From Toxorhynchites rutilus septentrionalis (Eukaryota; Arthropoda; Insecta; Diptera; Culicidae): a stretch of DNA of 64,000 bases. Numbering within the stretch: the stretch's first letter is position 1; every line of letters starts with the position of its first letter. The position numbers were made by a program, and so were the translations under genes. Below the pieces are notes generated by a model. That model saw only the letters and a list, made by a program, of their open reading frames with translations, had not been told where the DNA came from and made no database searches. The stretch covers positions 291,920,089 through 291,984,088 of the forward strand of contig NC_073746.1 of assembly GCF_029784135.1 (NCBI RefSeq), given 5' to 3'. Positions 12,187 to 22,128 of the stretch are shown here, piece by piece.

Positions 12187-12914
12187 CTGCACAATTCCTT
12201 CCTTCATTCATCACCTCACACTGACATGATTTTTCACTATCGCTTATTCTCGGAAATAGCATTATAAGCAATCTTGTTACAGCCCCGCTCCCGAATAGTT
12301 TTACGTCTGTCTGTTCGCATATAGAGGATAGAGTAAACTATTTCTATCTATCCCTCCTCACAGCTGTGTGGCGAGGCGCTTCGAACAATTCCAATTTTCA
12401 ACTCAAATTGCCTTCGTCCATAATATGCGCTTAGAGATTCCATACGAGATAAGTGACACGACGTCAGCGGTTCATTTGTGCGCCTGTAAACTGTGGTCGG
12501 TTGGTTGTATGCGGGTTCCGAGAGCTGCTGCAATGCCATATTCCTTCCGTACGTTGCTTACGTGATCTGTTAATTGATTTTATTGTGTTTCTGCCTCTGC
12601 GAGAGAGGGATGTTTTTTTGCGAATTATTCCGGCCGAGTCATCATCGCTGTTATTTCCACATGAATCTGCTTTGCACCCTGCCCTCGACAGTATGTGGAA
12701 TGCGGAGCGCATTGCATGTCTAGGTGGGGCAAGCCAAATGGAATCAATGGAATGCTGTTTTTGTGACGTCGGCGTTTTTCGATTCCTTGTTATTATTGGC
12801 GACGGATGTAGATTGTTTTCGAGAGAATTCAGTTGTGTTTTGATAGTATTTTTCTTTATTAGTTCCCTTGAATCACTAGAAACCTAAAAATGTTTTTTAC
12901 CTTCTGCTTTACAG
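12187..12914 (+). other. non-coding sequence just upstream of first visible AN1-gene exon (intron or 5' UTR)
   Basis: GC-richer than the flanking DNA, without recognisable repeats. It ends in a polypyrimidine tract and 3' splice site (CTTCTGCTTTACAG) at 12901-12914. Open frames here show no domain and are not in phase with the exon, so I read it as intron or untranslated sequence. Confidence 0.5.
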
Positions 12915-13125
12915 ACAAGATGCAGCCAACTTGAAGACTCCCGGATTGAAACTGCTAGTCAACAAAAAGAACATACACCGGTTGATGAAGGTTCGCGCAG
13001 AGAAAGCTTCAGACAGCATCAAGGGATCGATTTCGAAGATCATTGGTAGTCAGACCGGTGACGAAGCCGATAGTGAGGATTTAGAACGTGTGCGAAAAGT
13101 TCGTGATGATAAAATTACCACAGAG
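12915..13125 (+). CDS. AN1-type zinc-finger protein (ZFAND4-like), internal exon
   Basis: Bounded by TTTACAG| and |GTTAGT. It begins with the last base of a split codon and then encodes 70 residues beginning QDAANLKTPGLKLLVNKKNI and ending KITTE, rich in Lys/Arg/Glu and likely to contain helical, charged segments. The phase requires an upstream exon, not found in the window, so the N-terminus (a ubiquitin-like domain in ZFAND4 proteins) is outside or unrecognised. The 71-bp intron to the next exon keeps the frame. The protein as a whole is described at 29361-31402. Confidence 0.8.
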
Positions 13126-13196
13126 GTTAGTATTGATTTCCATTTCATTTTTTCGACATCGCATTATGCTATTGTTTCCGGTTTGATTAATTTCAG

Positions 13197-14055
13197 AAAC
13201 TCAATCAAATAAAGTCAAAACTGAACATGAAGAAGAAGAAAATGAGCAGCTCTGCTCTACAGGTACCGGAAACTGAAATGGTGATCAAGGAGGAAAAAAC
13301 ACCCATCGCTCGTCCCACTTATTCGGCTGGTCCGATCGGTTCGGCGATTCCCCACAGCTCGCGTTCTTTTCCACAGGCGGCCACCATTGCAACAGCAACC
13401 CGGGAGCCGTTCCTTCCCCAGATCAACTTCCACAATGCCATCACTCGGCAGGCGGAGCTGGACCGTCACTCACAGATCCGTGAGAATCTCCAGCGCAATC
13501 GTTCCTTCAAAACCATCAGTGCTAAAAATTTAAACGTATCCGCCCACGATATGACGGTGCACGATTCGAGCAGGCTCGAACGCTCATTATCGTTTCACTC
13601 CAACGGCATCCTCAACCGCATGGATGCTGATCCCACGGGAAGCAGTCGCGTTGGTTACAGCCAATCGCAACATCAACTTTCATCCGCCTCGCTGCATGAT
13701 ATAATCGAGCTACTCAAGTACAACCCAACCAAGCTGCGCACCATCTCCAACGACGCGCTTAACAAGATGGTCAACAAAAAGTCACACCATCACAATTCAG
13801 CTAAACTGTTGGACAATAGTTCACTAAAGAACATTGATGAGTTGATCCGCGATTACGACGTGACAATGACCAATCGTGTCAAGGCGGCGACAGCAGCCGC
13901 GGCAACTGCGACAGCTGGCGATTGCTCTAATTTACTTGCGGAAAGTGTGTTTAACAAAGAGCCAGGATTCTCAACGGAAATCGCATTCGATGGTGGACCG
14001 AATGCAGCTGGATTGGATAAATCGTTTCGGACGGTGTACAAATCTACTTCGGATG
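13197..14055 (+). CDS. AN1-type zinc-finger protein (ZFAND4-like), second visible exon
   Basis: Starts after TTAATTTCAG with KLNQIKSKLNMKKKK and continues in frame for 286 codons plus one base. The donor G|GTATGT is at 14055/14056. The encoded region is low in complexity: Ser/Asn/His-rich, an Ala-rich stretch (KAATAAAATATA) and RSFKTISAKNLN and SSLKNIDELIRDYD helical-looking pieces. No catalytic domain was recognised. The phase-1 donor joins exactly to the acceptor at 29360, 15.3 kb downstream, giving the codon G|AC (Asp). Codon use and GC content are clearly higher than in the TE-derived frames around it. Confidence 0.85.
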
Positions 14056-14205
14056 GTATGTATAGACTGTGTGCCATTATCCTAGAACCGATGAAAAAAC
14101 TAAAACTACCGTGTCTATGTGATGTTTGGGCTGAAATGCTGTCCGATTAGGATTCAAAGTTATTGTTTGACTAAAATAATAATCTTTTCGGCTCCTTTTG
14201 CTGTT

Positions 14206-14483
14206 TTTTTTTTTTTTTTTTTTTTATCTTCGCTTATTTTTCGTCGGCCTATTTCCGCCACTTTAGTGCCAATCACCGACATCAGGGAGGCGACTCCACC
14301 TGTTCCTACCTATCAGACTCAACAACTCATGAGCCGGGCCAACTTCTTTTACTTCCGCTCCGAAGGAAGACGTAACCAGAGATTTTTCGCCTCAGAAAAT
14401 CCCAACGACGCCAGCTGGGATTGAACCCAGGCCGATCGGATTGTGAGGCTGTTACGCTAACCATACAACCACTGGCGCCGTCA
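14206..14483 (-). mobile_element. tRNA-derived SINE
   Basis: On the reverse strand it begins with a tRNA-like head: GGCGCCAGTGGTTGTATGG then TTAGCG (A box) and GGGTTCAATCCC (B box), with GGCGCCAG pairing to CTGGCGTC like an acceptor stem. The body follows, and a run of about 18 T on the + strand (the SINE's poly-A) closes it. Direct repeats CCTTTTGCTGTT at 14194-14205 and 14484-14495 are the target duplication. It lies 150 bp inside the AN1 intron. tRNA-headed SINEs (Feilai/Twin type) are known from mosquitoes. Confidence 0.9.
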
Positions 14484-15289
14484 CCTTTTGCTGTTGTTTG
14501 AGCATTTACTTATAATATTGTTCAAAGTTGTAGAATGGGTAGTAGATTTATGGATGGATAGTGCTAATATTGAGCATATATTTAGTTTCTTTCGTATAAA
14601 TTTCGATAACAAATCCCGTATGGACAAATCGTCCATATAAAATACTATTTGAAATTTAGATGCATTCATTTCAATATCACGATAACATCGATTCGATTGC
14701 TTGACGACGACTTTGTTTGAAACTGTCAGTCACAACTATGAAAACGGTGTTGACCACTGCGACTGCGAAGCCCAACACATGTATACGTGTAAACTTTCTC
14801 AAAGTTGGCATTTTATCTTGTCCGAGCCCAGAAACAAATCGATAAATGAAAGGAGGCTAACTATCGGGAGCTCGGCTCAAACGAGTTCTTGCTGTTATCA
14901 ACACAATGTTTTTCTATATGTCTATGGGTATAATTTAAGATCTATAGGGATGTACAGACCCAAGGGAAACGAATATGCTATTCCGAGGGTTTCTTTCTTT
15001 ATTTATTTTTGCTCAATATCTTTACAGCATGGTTGGATCCACTTTTTTCTTGTGTATCGTTCGTTGCTTGTATTTTGTTTGTGATGCGAATTGCAGAGTC
15101 TGCGACCAATTCCATTTTTTACAGTAAGGCCATCTAGATACTGTTGTTTTACGACCTACCATCAAGACTGGACAAAGCCGCTCATAGTGGCATTCCGGAT
15201 TTGGTGGCTTTTCTTGGAGTCAGGCAATGCTCATTTGCTCATACCACTACATACTAGACCAGGGATTCTCGATTTATTTTTTGGCCGGA

Positions 15290-15496
15290 TACGGCCGTTC
15301 CAGCATCTACAACATCTTGGCACTATTGGACAACAATCAGAGCATCGAAAAAAAGCCCGGTTCCGGACGACCGACGACCCTGAGCGACAAGAAGCTCCAA
15401 AGGATGCTGAAGAGGAAGATCGTGGGAAATGTGACTACACCACTGCGTGCGCGTGCGTTTCAGGAAGGGGAAGTCCCGTCCACTGGTCTCGAAACT
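15290..15496 (+). pseudogene. Tc1/mariner transposase, N-terminal fragment
   Basis: The frame RSSIYNILALLDNNQSIEKK then GSGRPTTLSDKKLQRMLKRK is the DNA-binding helix-turn-helix and GRPR-like segment of Tc1/mariner transposases. It is followed, with one frame disturbance, by a second HTH-like part. It stops at the LTR insertion at 15497. The next piece starts at 22710. Confidence 0.75.
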
Positions 15497-16077
15497 TGTG
15501 GAGGTTCAACCCGATGTAGTATACAATTTCTATCACTTTGGGGCACTTGTGATATATTTTCGGAATGAAAGAACTCAGGCACATTCCACTAATATAAATA
15601 TCACTATATTCTTAGTTCCGTCCTCGCGTGCATTCGACACTTGTTAACTTGATTGGTTGGAAATGTAAAAGACCTGTTGCTTGCATTCGACATGTACTTT
15701 TTATAATGCTTAAACTAAAACTCTACACAAGGTAGCTTCTATTCTAGAGGAGGAGGAGCCAGCAAGGAAATATGTGAGCGCGTTCGATTGGTTCGAACGG
15801 GTCAATACGGAGAACAAAAGGGTAGTGGTTGTTTCTGTGTGTTGTCATTTCACACTTGGTTGAAGTGGGTTAGTTCTGCATAATGTTACGCTGCAAGGGT
15901 GAGTGGTTGTTATTTAATATTATCGTATGCAGCTGTGAGCTTGTGACATAAAAATGCATTTGGCCTACAAACATGTATGACGATAATTTATGGCGTGGGA
16001 ATGAATTTGTGGGAATAGGATCGTTGGGATTTTATGACAAGTGGGAAAGGATAATGGTAATAGGTTATCCCGCTACA
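15497..16077 (-). repeat. 3' LTR of the mdg1-like element
   Basis: The 581-bp LTR on the reverse strand begins TGTAGCGGGATAACC and ends GGTTGAACCTCCACA, so it has TG...CA termini. It appears base-for-base the same as 22129-22709. Confidence 0.95.
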
Positions 16078-16089
16078 CCATCCCTCTTT
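16078..16089 (-). other. polypurine tract of the mdg1-like element
   Basis: On the reverse strand AAAGAGGGATGG lies directly before the 3' LTR, the expected place for plus-strand priming. Confidence 0.75.
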
Positions 16090-16414
16090 GGGAGAATGAT
16101 GTAACCGGGTGGAATCATTTATTATTATTATATTCATTATTATTGGGTGTTATAGCTTCTCCTCTTACATATGGTTATCTAACTATATTTACAGGTTGTG
16201 ATAAATTCGTAAATTTAATTATATAGTGTATTTAATTTATAATAGTTTTAATTTGTTCTGTGATGCTTATTGTATAATATTTGTATTTAATGATTGTCGA
16301 TAATTATGATGATAATAACAGTGATGATTTTAATAATAATTATAATTGGGAAATAATTGAGTAAAAATGAACTTAATCTCTGATACGTACCAAATTTCTA
16401 ATACCCCCTTCCCC
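16090..16414 (-). other. 3' untranslated part of the mdg1-like element
   Basis: AT-rich sequence between the pol stop and the polypurine tract. No env-like frame is present, as is normal for the mdg1/412 lineage. Confidence 0.6.
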
Positions 16415-18298
16415 CTAACGGAGGAGGGAATTATAAGTAATTAATCTATTTTTATGTACAGTATGAGTGTTTTGGGTTTTCTCATCTAATAATGTCGCGT
16501 TTGGGTGATTTATTGATATGACCTTGTATGGTCCTTGATATACCTTGTCTAGTTTTCTTCTGTTTTCGTTAGTCATCATAACTAAATCATTCTCATGTAT
16601 TTGTATTGGGTTTGTATCTTTCTGCTGATCTTCACGACGCTTTTGTTTGATTCTGTCAATTATTTCTTTTGCTGATTTTGTTGCCGTTTTGAGTTTGAAT
16701 TGTAATTCTTTATGATATTGCTCGATATTGTATACGGGTTCAATGTGTGATTTTAGGTTGTATGGCAGTGTTGCGTTTCTGCCGAAAACTAATTCAAAAG
16801 GTGTGTATGAAAAATCTGTATGCGGAGTGGTGTTGTAACAGAATGCGTAGTAAGGCAACCAATCATCCCAGTCGCTCTGCGATGGGTTGATGAATTGTCT
16901 CACGTATTCATTAAGACAACGATGGTTTCTTTCTAAACTTCCGATTGATTGCGGGTGATAGGGGGTAGAAAATTTTTGTTGAATTTGGAGTAATTTTGAA
17001 ATATTGTCAAATAATTCATTCTTGTATTCGGTTCCTTGATCAGTTTGAACAATTGACGGAGTACCGTATACGAGAATGCAATTTTCTATAAATGCTCTCG
17101 CTATTGTAGATGCTTGTTTGTCTGGGGTTGGTTTTATTATTACGTATTTGGAGAGGTTACATTGGATAGTTAATGCATATCTATTTCCTGAATTAGATTT
17201 GTTAAAAGGTCCGATAGTGTCAATAGATACACAATCAAAAGGTTTTTCTGGGGTGGGTATTTTTATAAAGTTTTCCTTGGTCGGGGTTTTGTGTTTATTT
17301 TGTTTGCATTGTATACAATTTCTAACATATTCATAAATTTCTGATTTCATTTTGCTCCAGGAATAGAGTCTACTGAGCTTTTTATATAATCGATTGGCAC
17401 CTATATGTCCTCCAATTGGTGCATCATGATAATTTTTCAGGATTTTTAATTTTTCTTCTTGGCTTTCTATCACACGCTTGGGTGTGTAGAGCACTATTTG
17501 CAAGTCTTTTAGCGAGTCGTTACAAGTCTTCTTGAAGAATTGAACGCTGCATAATTGGAATATCACGCTTGATAACGCTAGAGCTATCGCGCTTATTCTT
17601 AATTTTTTGGCCATATTTTCAACTTTCTGTAATAGATTCCCTAAGGTCTCTTTCGAGTTGCTTGCAATTTTTGTATTTGTCGACATTAATTCTTTGAATC
17701 CTGTTTTATTTTTAATTGCGCATTTCATATTATTAAATTCATTCTCGCTAGCGTTTTCATTATCTTCGAGTGCGCGTCCGCATTGAAGTTTGGGTAGTTT
17801 TTCCCATTCGGTTGGTTCAACTGCCTCGTATACTTTGAGTTGATCAGGCTCATTGACATCGAGTACAGTGTTATTATTCAAATGTTCGTATTCCGTCTGA
17901 TTCATATTTTGTTCTTTTCTTGTCATTGCTCTCGTTTGAACGGCTAGGACGTTTATTGTTTTCAAAGTTTCAGAATCAATTGCTATTCGTGATAATGCGT
18001 CGGCAGTTACGTTTAGTTTTCCTTGTACATATTGTACGTCAAAATTAAATTCCTCTAAATCTAGTCTCATTCGTGTTAATTTGGAAGATGGATTCTTCAT
18101 TGAAAAAAGGTAAACAAGCGGTCTGTGGTCTGTTTTTACCGTGAATTTTCTTCCGTATAAGTATGGTCTAAAGAATGTTATTGCCCAATGAATGGCAGTA
18201 AGTTCCTGTTCAATTGTTGATTTATTTGCTTCACCTTTGGTGAAGGCTTTACTTGCGTAAGCGATCGGTAATTCGATTCCATCGCAATCTTGGGCCAA
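16415..18298 (-). CDS. mdg1-like pol, C-terminal part: RNase H and integrase
   Basis: About 627 codons. The start of the frame holds the RNase H of the RT (PIAYASKAF, EQELTAIHWAI, TDHRPLVYLF, ADALSR). The integrase follows: a zinc-binding H-x-H...C-x2-C motif (GGHIGANRLYKKL...CIQCK) and a catalytic core with VSIDTIGPF, TDQGTEYKN and HPQSIGSLERNH (D,D,E triad). It is continuous with the upstream pol frame at 18423-20051 but out of phase with it because of one extra A in a run near 18446-18452. Translation of full Pol would need that base to be absent or bypassed. Confidence 0.92.
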   Translation of the reverse strand: MAQDCDGIELPIAYASKAFTKGEANKSTIEQELTAIHWAITFFRPYLYGRKFTVKTDHRPLVYLFSMKNPSSKLTRMRLDLEEFNFDVQYVQGKLNVTADALSRIAIDSETLKTINVLAVQTRAMTRKEQNMNQTEYEHLNNNTVLDVNEPDQLKVYEAVEPTEWEKLPKLQCGRALEDNENASENEFNNMKCAIKNKTGFKELMSTNTKIASNSKETLGNLLQKVENMAKKLRISAIALALSSVIFQLCSVQFFKKTCNDSLKDLQIVLYTPKRVIESQEEKLKILKNYHDAPIGGHIGANRLYKKLSRLYSWSKMKSEIYEYVRNCIQCKQNKHKTPTKENFIKIPTPEKPFDCVSIDTIGPFNKSNSGNRYALTIQCNLSKYVIIKPTPDKQASTIARAFIENCILVYGTPSIVQTDQGTEYKNELFDNISKLLQIQQKFSTPYHPQSIGSLERNHRCLNEYVRQFINPSQSDWDDWLPYYAFCYNTTPHTDFSYTPFELVFGRNATLPYNLKSHIEPVYNIEQYHKELQFKLKTATKSAKEIIDRIKQKRREDQQKDTNPIQIHENDLVMMTNENRRKLDKVYQGPYKVISINHPNATLLDEKTQNTHTVHKNRLITYNSLLR

Positions 18299-18422
18299 TA
18301 CTGCGCCACAGGCAGTCTTTGATGCATCGGTTATTAGTGTGAATTCTTTTTTAAAATCGGGAAATTGTAAAATTGTGGGAGAAATCAGTGCTGATTTTAA
18401 AGAATTGAATGCTTGCTGACAT

Positions 18423-20051
18423 TCAGAGCTCCAATCGAAGACTGCATTTTTTTCGAAGGAGTTTGTTTAAGGGATGCGCAATTTGGGCAAAATTTTTAAT
18501 AAATCTTCTATAATAGTTGCAAAAAGCAACGAATCGACGGACTTCATCCGATGTGTTTGGTGTAGGGTAATTTAATATGACTGAAAATTTTGATTTATCT
18601 GGTTGGATGCCAGATGCGGATATATTATGACCTAGGTATGTGACATCTGGTCTAAAGAATGAGCATTTTGCGGGGTTAAGTTTCAAATTATATTTTTGGA
18701 GTTGTTTAAAAACTTTTTCCAAATTACTTAAATGATGATTTATGGAACATCCGACTACTATAATGTCGTCAATGTAAAGGAAAGCACACTCTGGTGGTAA
18801 GCCGCTGAGTGCAATTGTCATCATTCTTTGGAAGCTGTTTGGGGAAATATTTAATCCGAAAGGTAGTCTATTGAATTCGAAATGACCGTTTGAAGTAGAG
18901 AATGCTGTTAGTTTTTTGGAATTTTCGTCAAGTTCTATTTGGTGGAAACCTGACATTAGGTCTAGAGTAGTAAAGTATTTGGCTCTTCCTAAATGATCGA
19001 GTATTTCATCTATTCTTGGAAGGGGAAATTTATCTGGTGTAATTTTTTTGTTGAGCTGGCGAAAGTCTACCACTAATCGCCACTTTTTATCTTGTGTATT
19101 AGATTTTTTTGGCACTAAAAGTATAGGGGAATTATATGGAGAGGTTGATGGTTGGATGATTCTATTTTCTAACATATTTGATATTTGTTTATTTATTTCT
19201 GTTATTTGGGCCTCTGGAGTTCGATAATTTTTTATGTAGACGGGGTTTTTGTCGTTGAGTTGAATGTTTTGTTTATAAAAGTTGTTGGTAGTTAAGAAGT
19301 CATCTTTTAAAGCGAATATTTCGTTATAGTTTCTGCAGAGATTTATCAGTTTGTGTTGGGCTTCACGGGGAGTGTTAGTTAGATTTAATTCTTCAGTTAA
19401 TTTTGGTATACGATTAGGGTTGTTAGTTGTGTTGTGGTTGATTGTAAAATGTGTTAACGGTTGGGTTAGTGGCTTGAAATTTTTGGGTAGAAGTATTTCA
19501 GACGTATTGGTATTAATGATTTTAACGAATTGTGTTTTAGAGTTAACTATGGAATTTGCGCAAAATACTCCAGGTTTGATTTCTTGAGAAATTATGACAG
19601 TGTCTTCTTTTATATGTGGAATTTTTATTTCTTTGATAATCTGGCATCTGGGGGGGATGACTAGATGATCGTCCCATGTGTCATGGATCGGTACTTCTAG
19701 ATTAGTCTCATTGAAGAAAAAGGATAGTAACCATGTCTTCAAACACAGATTACATTCATATTTTGTTAAAAAGTCTTTTCCTAGAATGCCGTCAGCTGTA
19801 ATTGGGAATTGTTTATTCACCAAATGGAATTGGTGTGGAATTTTATTATTTTCTATAAGTAGACTAGTGTTGGTACTACCTATTGTTTCAAGTTTGCCTT
19901 CGGTCACGCCGTTTATTATGCATGTATTATTTTTGTTAATTTTCTGGGTACGTTTGATCAAATTTTCCTTTAGGATTGATATATCTGCCCCTGTATCAAG
20001 AATAAGAACGCATGGTTGTTCGCACATGCTTAATTTAACTATAATAAACAT
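18423..20051 (-). CDS. mdg1-like pol, N-terminal part: protease and reverse transcriptase
   Basis: About 542 codons. Protease motif LILDTGADISILK is at residues about 16-28, with ADGILGKDFL as the second conserved block. Reverse transcriptase follows: RLVVDFRQLNKKI, LDLMSGFHQIEL, NRLPFGLNISP and the catalytic FLYIDDIIV. It ends at RKKCSLRLEL* where an extra A (seven instead of six in the run) shifts the frame; the true continuation is 16415-18420. The frame opens just downstream of the gag stop in the -1 phase, so Gag-Pol is probably made by frameshifting. Confidence 0.93.
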   Translation of the reverse strand: MFIIVKLSMCEQPCVLILDTGADISILKENLIKRTQKINKNNTCIINGVTEGKLETIGSTNTSLLIENNKIPHQFHLVNKQFPITADGILGKDFLTKYECNLCLKTWLLSFFFNETNLEVPIHDTWDDHLVIPPRCQIIKEIKIPHIKEDTVIISQEIKPGVFCANSIVNSKTQFVKIINTNTSEILLPKNFKPLTQPLTHFTINHNTTNNPNRIPKLTEELNLTNTPREAQHKLINLCRNYNEIFALKDDFLTTNNFYKQNIQLNDKNPVYIKNYRTPEAQITEINKQISNMLENRIIQPSTSPYNSPILLVPKKSNTQDKKWRLVVDFRQLNKKITPDKFPLPRIDEILDHLGRAKYFTTLDLMSGFHQIELDENSKKLTAFSTSNGHFEFNRLPFGLNISPNSFQRMMTIALSGLPPECAFLYIDDIIVVGCSINHHLSNLEKVFKQLQKYNLKLNPAKCSFFRPDVTYLGHNISASGIQPDKSKFSVILNYPTPNTSDEVRRFVAFCNYYRRFIKNFAQIAHPLNKLLRKKCSLRLEL

Positions 20052-20065
20052 TGAACAAGTAATAT

Positions 20066-21268
20066 TTAGGTTGAAAATATTTGATGTTGATTTCGGTTTT
20101 CCTCCTGTTCTTCGTCCGACAACGCGCGGAGGTTCGCAGCCGGGTTTTCGGAGTTTTCCGCAATTCTAATGAAATGTTGCGGTCTGTTGTAATAGTTTTG
20201 GCTGCCATTGCCCCTAAAGTTTCTGTTTTGGTTAGGGAAATTCTGTTGATGATATTGGCGATTTTGGTTAAAATTTTGGTTTTGTTGAGGTTGATTATTG
20301 AATCTACCACCTCTTCCTCTATAGTTATTAAAATTTCTACCACGATTGTTCTGGTTGAAACGGTTAGGATGCGGGTAGGGCGGTTGTCGCTGCCCGCGAT
20401 TGTAAATAAGCACATTTGCTGATTTGGTTGTCAGCGATTTATATTTATTGACCTTCTCCACTGCGTCAGCTATGCTGGTGAAGGCTCCCGCACGTAATAT
20501 AGTTTTTAATTCAGGGTTATCAATGCCTTCGATGAGGGCATCGATTCCTGCTTGGCAAGCGAGTTTTGCTGCTCGTTGCGGTGGTGTCTCTTCCTTGATG
20601 TGTAAGTCGATGAGTTGTTCGGTCAGCTCTTCAACTTCCTTACATAATTCGTCTGCTGACTGTTTTTTTATAGACTTCAACTTCGCTAATATGCTGTCGG
20701 CGCTAGTCTTTGATATACATGTAGTTTTTAAATTTGTTAGCAGTGAAGGTATATCCACGCTATTATTAATTGCTCTTCGGGCCTTTTTGTCGAGTCTGGT
20801 CAGTAGGAATTGATATACCAACGCTTTATTTGCGCTGGGGGAGATCTCATTTAGTAGTGTGGCTGCACTGATGAACATATCGAGTCCATCAGGTGAGCCG
20901 TCGTAGATTGGCACCATTGCGGCTGCCTCTTTGTAATCGAATTTGGACATTTTCGGTTTTTGTATTCCAACAACGAACAATATCGCAAGAGCTACTTCTT
21001 TGAAAGATTTTTGTTTAATGATAATGTTTATTTTATTTCTAATATCTTGATATATTAGATTAGCATTTTCGGCAAGCAATAACAATTCTTCAGCCTCTTT
21101 ATTGTGTACGAGAGGGTCTACTATTGTTTTAATATCTTCAGCTAATTTTTCAGCTTCTGCGAGCTTGGTTCTCAATGTAGCTTTTCTTAACTTTTTAGTT
21201 TGCTCGGATCGCAGTGATTTTGCAATTACTTGTAATTTCTGTATTTTGTTTTCTATTAAACTTGCCAT
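20066..21268 (-). CDS. mdg1-like gag
   Basis: Frame of 400 codons from an ATG at 21268. The N-terminal third is helical and charged; the centre has a capsid-like region (YDGSPDGLDMFISAATLLNE). The C-terminal part is Arg/Gly/Asn/Gln-rich with repeated RG and NQN motifs and takes the place of a zinc-knuckle nucleocapsid, as in mdg1/412 elements. The stop is followed 15 bases later by the first in-frame ATG of pol. Confidence 0.92.
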   Translation of the reverse strand: MASLIENKIQKLQVIAKSLRSEQTKKLRKATLRTKLAEAEKLAEDIKTIVDPLVHNKEAEELLLLAENANLIYQDIRNKINIIIKQKSFKEVALAILFVVGIQKPKMSKFDYKEAAAMVPIYDGSPDGLDMFISAATLLNEISPSANKALVYQFLLTRLDKKARRAINNSVDIPSLLTNLKTTCISKTSADSILAKLKSIKKQSADELCKEVEELTEQLIDLHIKEETPPQRAAKLACQAGIDALIEGIDNPELKTILRAGAFTSIADAVEKVNKYKSLTTKSANVLIYNRGQRQPPYPHPNRFNQNNRGRNFNNYRGRGGRFNNQPQQNQNFNQNRQYHQQNFPNQNRNFRGNGSQNYYNRPQHFIRIAENSENPAANLRALSDEEQEENRNQHQIFST

Positions 21269-21437
21269 TAAATTAAAGGCGAAATTTTTTTATTTCTGTT
21301 TTTGTTGATGTCTACAACAAGTAGTCTTACAGCTTAGCACATATTTTACATGAACATTTTGTGTTTTTTTTTTTTTTCATTAACAATTTTTACTTCAAAA
21401 ATTTTTTTTTTTTCATATTTTACATCTTATAATTGAC

Positions 21438-21686
21438 TTACCATCTCTGTCGGCGGTATCCTACTACAGTATCAGTAAGGCTGAGCTTTGTGAAAGGTGT
21501 GACATAGATGGTTGCTCCATGGATGTCTTCAATTTTGATATTGAAACCTCTTTTCGGCTGCTTCGGGTGTTGCTTCCTATATTGCCGCCATCCGATTTTT
21601 TCCACTAATGCGATGTGTTCCGCTTGGGCCTCCGCCTGGGCCAAGATGTCCTTGATGTTCTCGTTCCACATGTTTAGTTTTTCCAA
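21438..21686 (-). CDS. small leader ORF 2 of the mdg1-like element
   Basis: Intact 82-codon frame between the 5' LTR and gag, containing ILAQAEAQAEHIALVEKIGW and a basic C-terminus (VVGYRRQRW). Short ORFs ahead of gag are a known habit of the 412/mdg1 group; their role is not established. The frame is free of stops in an element with identical LTRs, which favours a real product, but no homologous domain is recognised. Confidence 0.55.
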   Translation of the reverse strand: MEKLNMWNENIKDILAQAEAQAEHIALVEKIGWRQYRKQHPKQPKRGFNIKIEDIHGATIYVTPFTKLSLTDTVVGYRRQRW

Positions 21687-21847
21687 TGGTCACTAGTTCG
21701 TGTAATGAGTTTCTATTGGTTCGTTCACATGGGTGGTTAGCACAGTTCCGTTTATTAGTTCACTTTGGTCTAGTTGGCACGTCTTCGTTGATTAGTTCAC
21801 TTTGTTCAAATTTTGAGAAAAAAAAAAAAATAGTTCACTTCTGCCCT

Positions 21848-22042
21848 TTATACCTGGTTGAGCTGTGCCGCTCTCACTGCTCGGGAGGCTACTCTCTCCG
21901 AGTGATTCTTATAAAACGTGTGCATTAACCGCACAACACCGTAACCTAACGCAGCACCAGCAAGGATGCATAAAGCAATCGTTTGCGGTGAACTCGACAC
22001 TGGGGCGCTCGACACTATCTCGTCTGCCGAGAAAAAGCCCAT
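21848..22042 (-). CDS. small leader ORF 1 of the mdg1-like element, membrane-anchored
   Basis: A 64-codon frame begins MGFFSADE, a possible N-myristoylation start, followed by one strong hydrophobic segment (TIALCILAGAALGYGVVRLM) and a basic tail. This MG plus single membrane segment layout matches the first small leader ORF of 412/mdg1-like elements as I recall them. Function unknown. Confidence 0.55.
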   Translation of the reverse strand: MGFFSADEIVSSAPVSSSPQTIALCILAGAALGYGVVRLMHTFYKNHSERVASRAVRAAQLNQV

Positions 22043-22110
22043 TTTTGAACGTTCACTGTTTCGTCAAAACAAAAAAATTGTTTGGTTTCACTCATAGCCG
22101 AAGATTCAGG

Positions 22111-22128
22111 CTAAAGTCTCGGTCGCCA
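22111..22128 (-). other. primer-binding site of the mdg1-like element
   Basis: On the reverse strand TGGCGACCGAGACTTTAG abuts the 5' LTR. TGGCGACCG is the sequence expected opposite the 3' end of an arginine tRNA, the primer reported for 412/mdg1 elements. Confidence 0.7.

Noticed and set aside
12453..12887. 144-codon + strand open frame before the AN1 exon
   Set aside because: No domain, not in phase with the following exon, and the 3' splice site at 12914 fits an intron or UTR reading.
13126..13196. Reading through the first AN1 intron as coding
   Set aside because: The frame ends in a stop after it, while splicing GTTAGT...TTTCAG keeps one frame through both exons.
14400..14483. Functional tRNA gene on the reverse strand
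   Set aside because: A and B boxes are present but it is attached to a long body with a poly-A tail and target duplication, so a SINE.
20081..20422. + strand frame of 113 codons within gag
   Set aside because: Antisense to the RG/NQ-rich end of mdg1-like gag.
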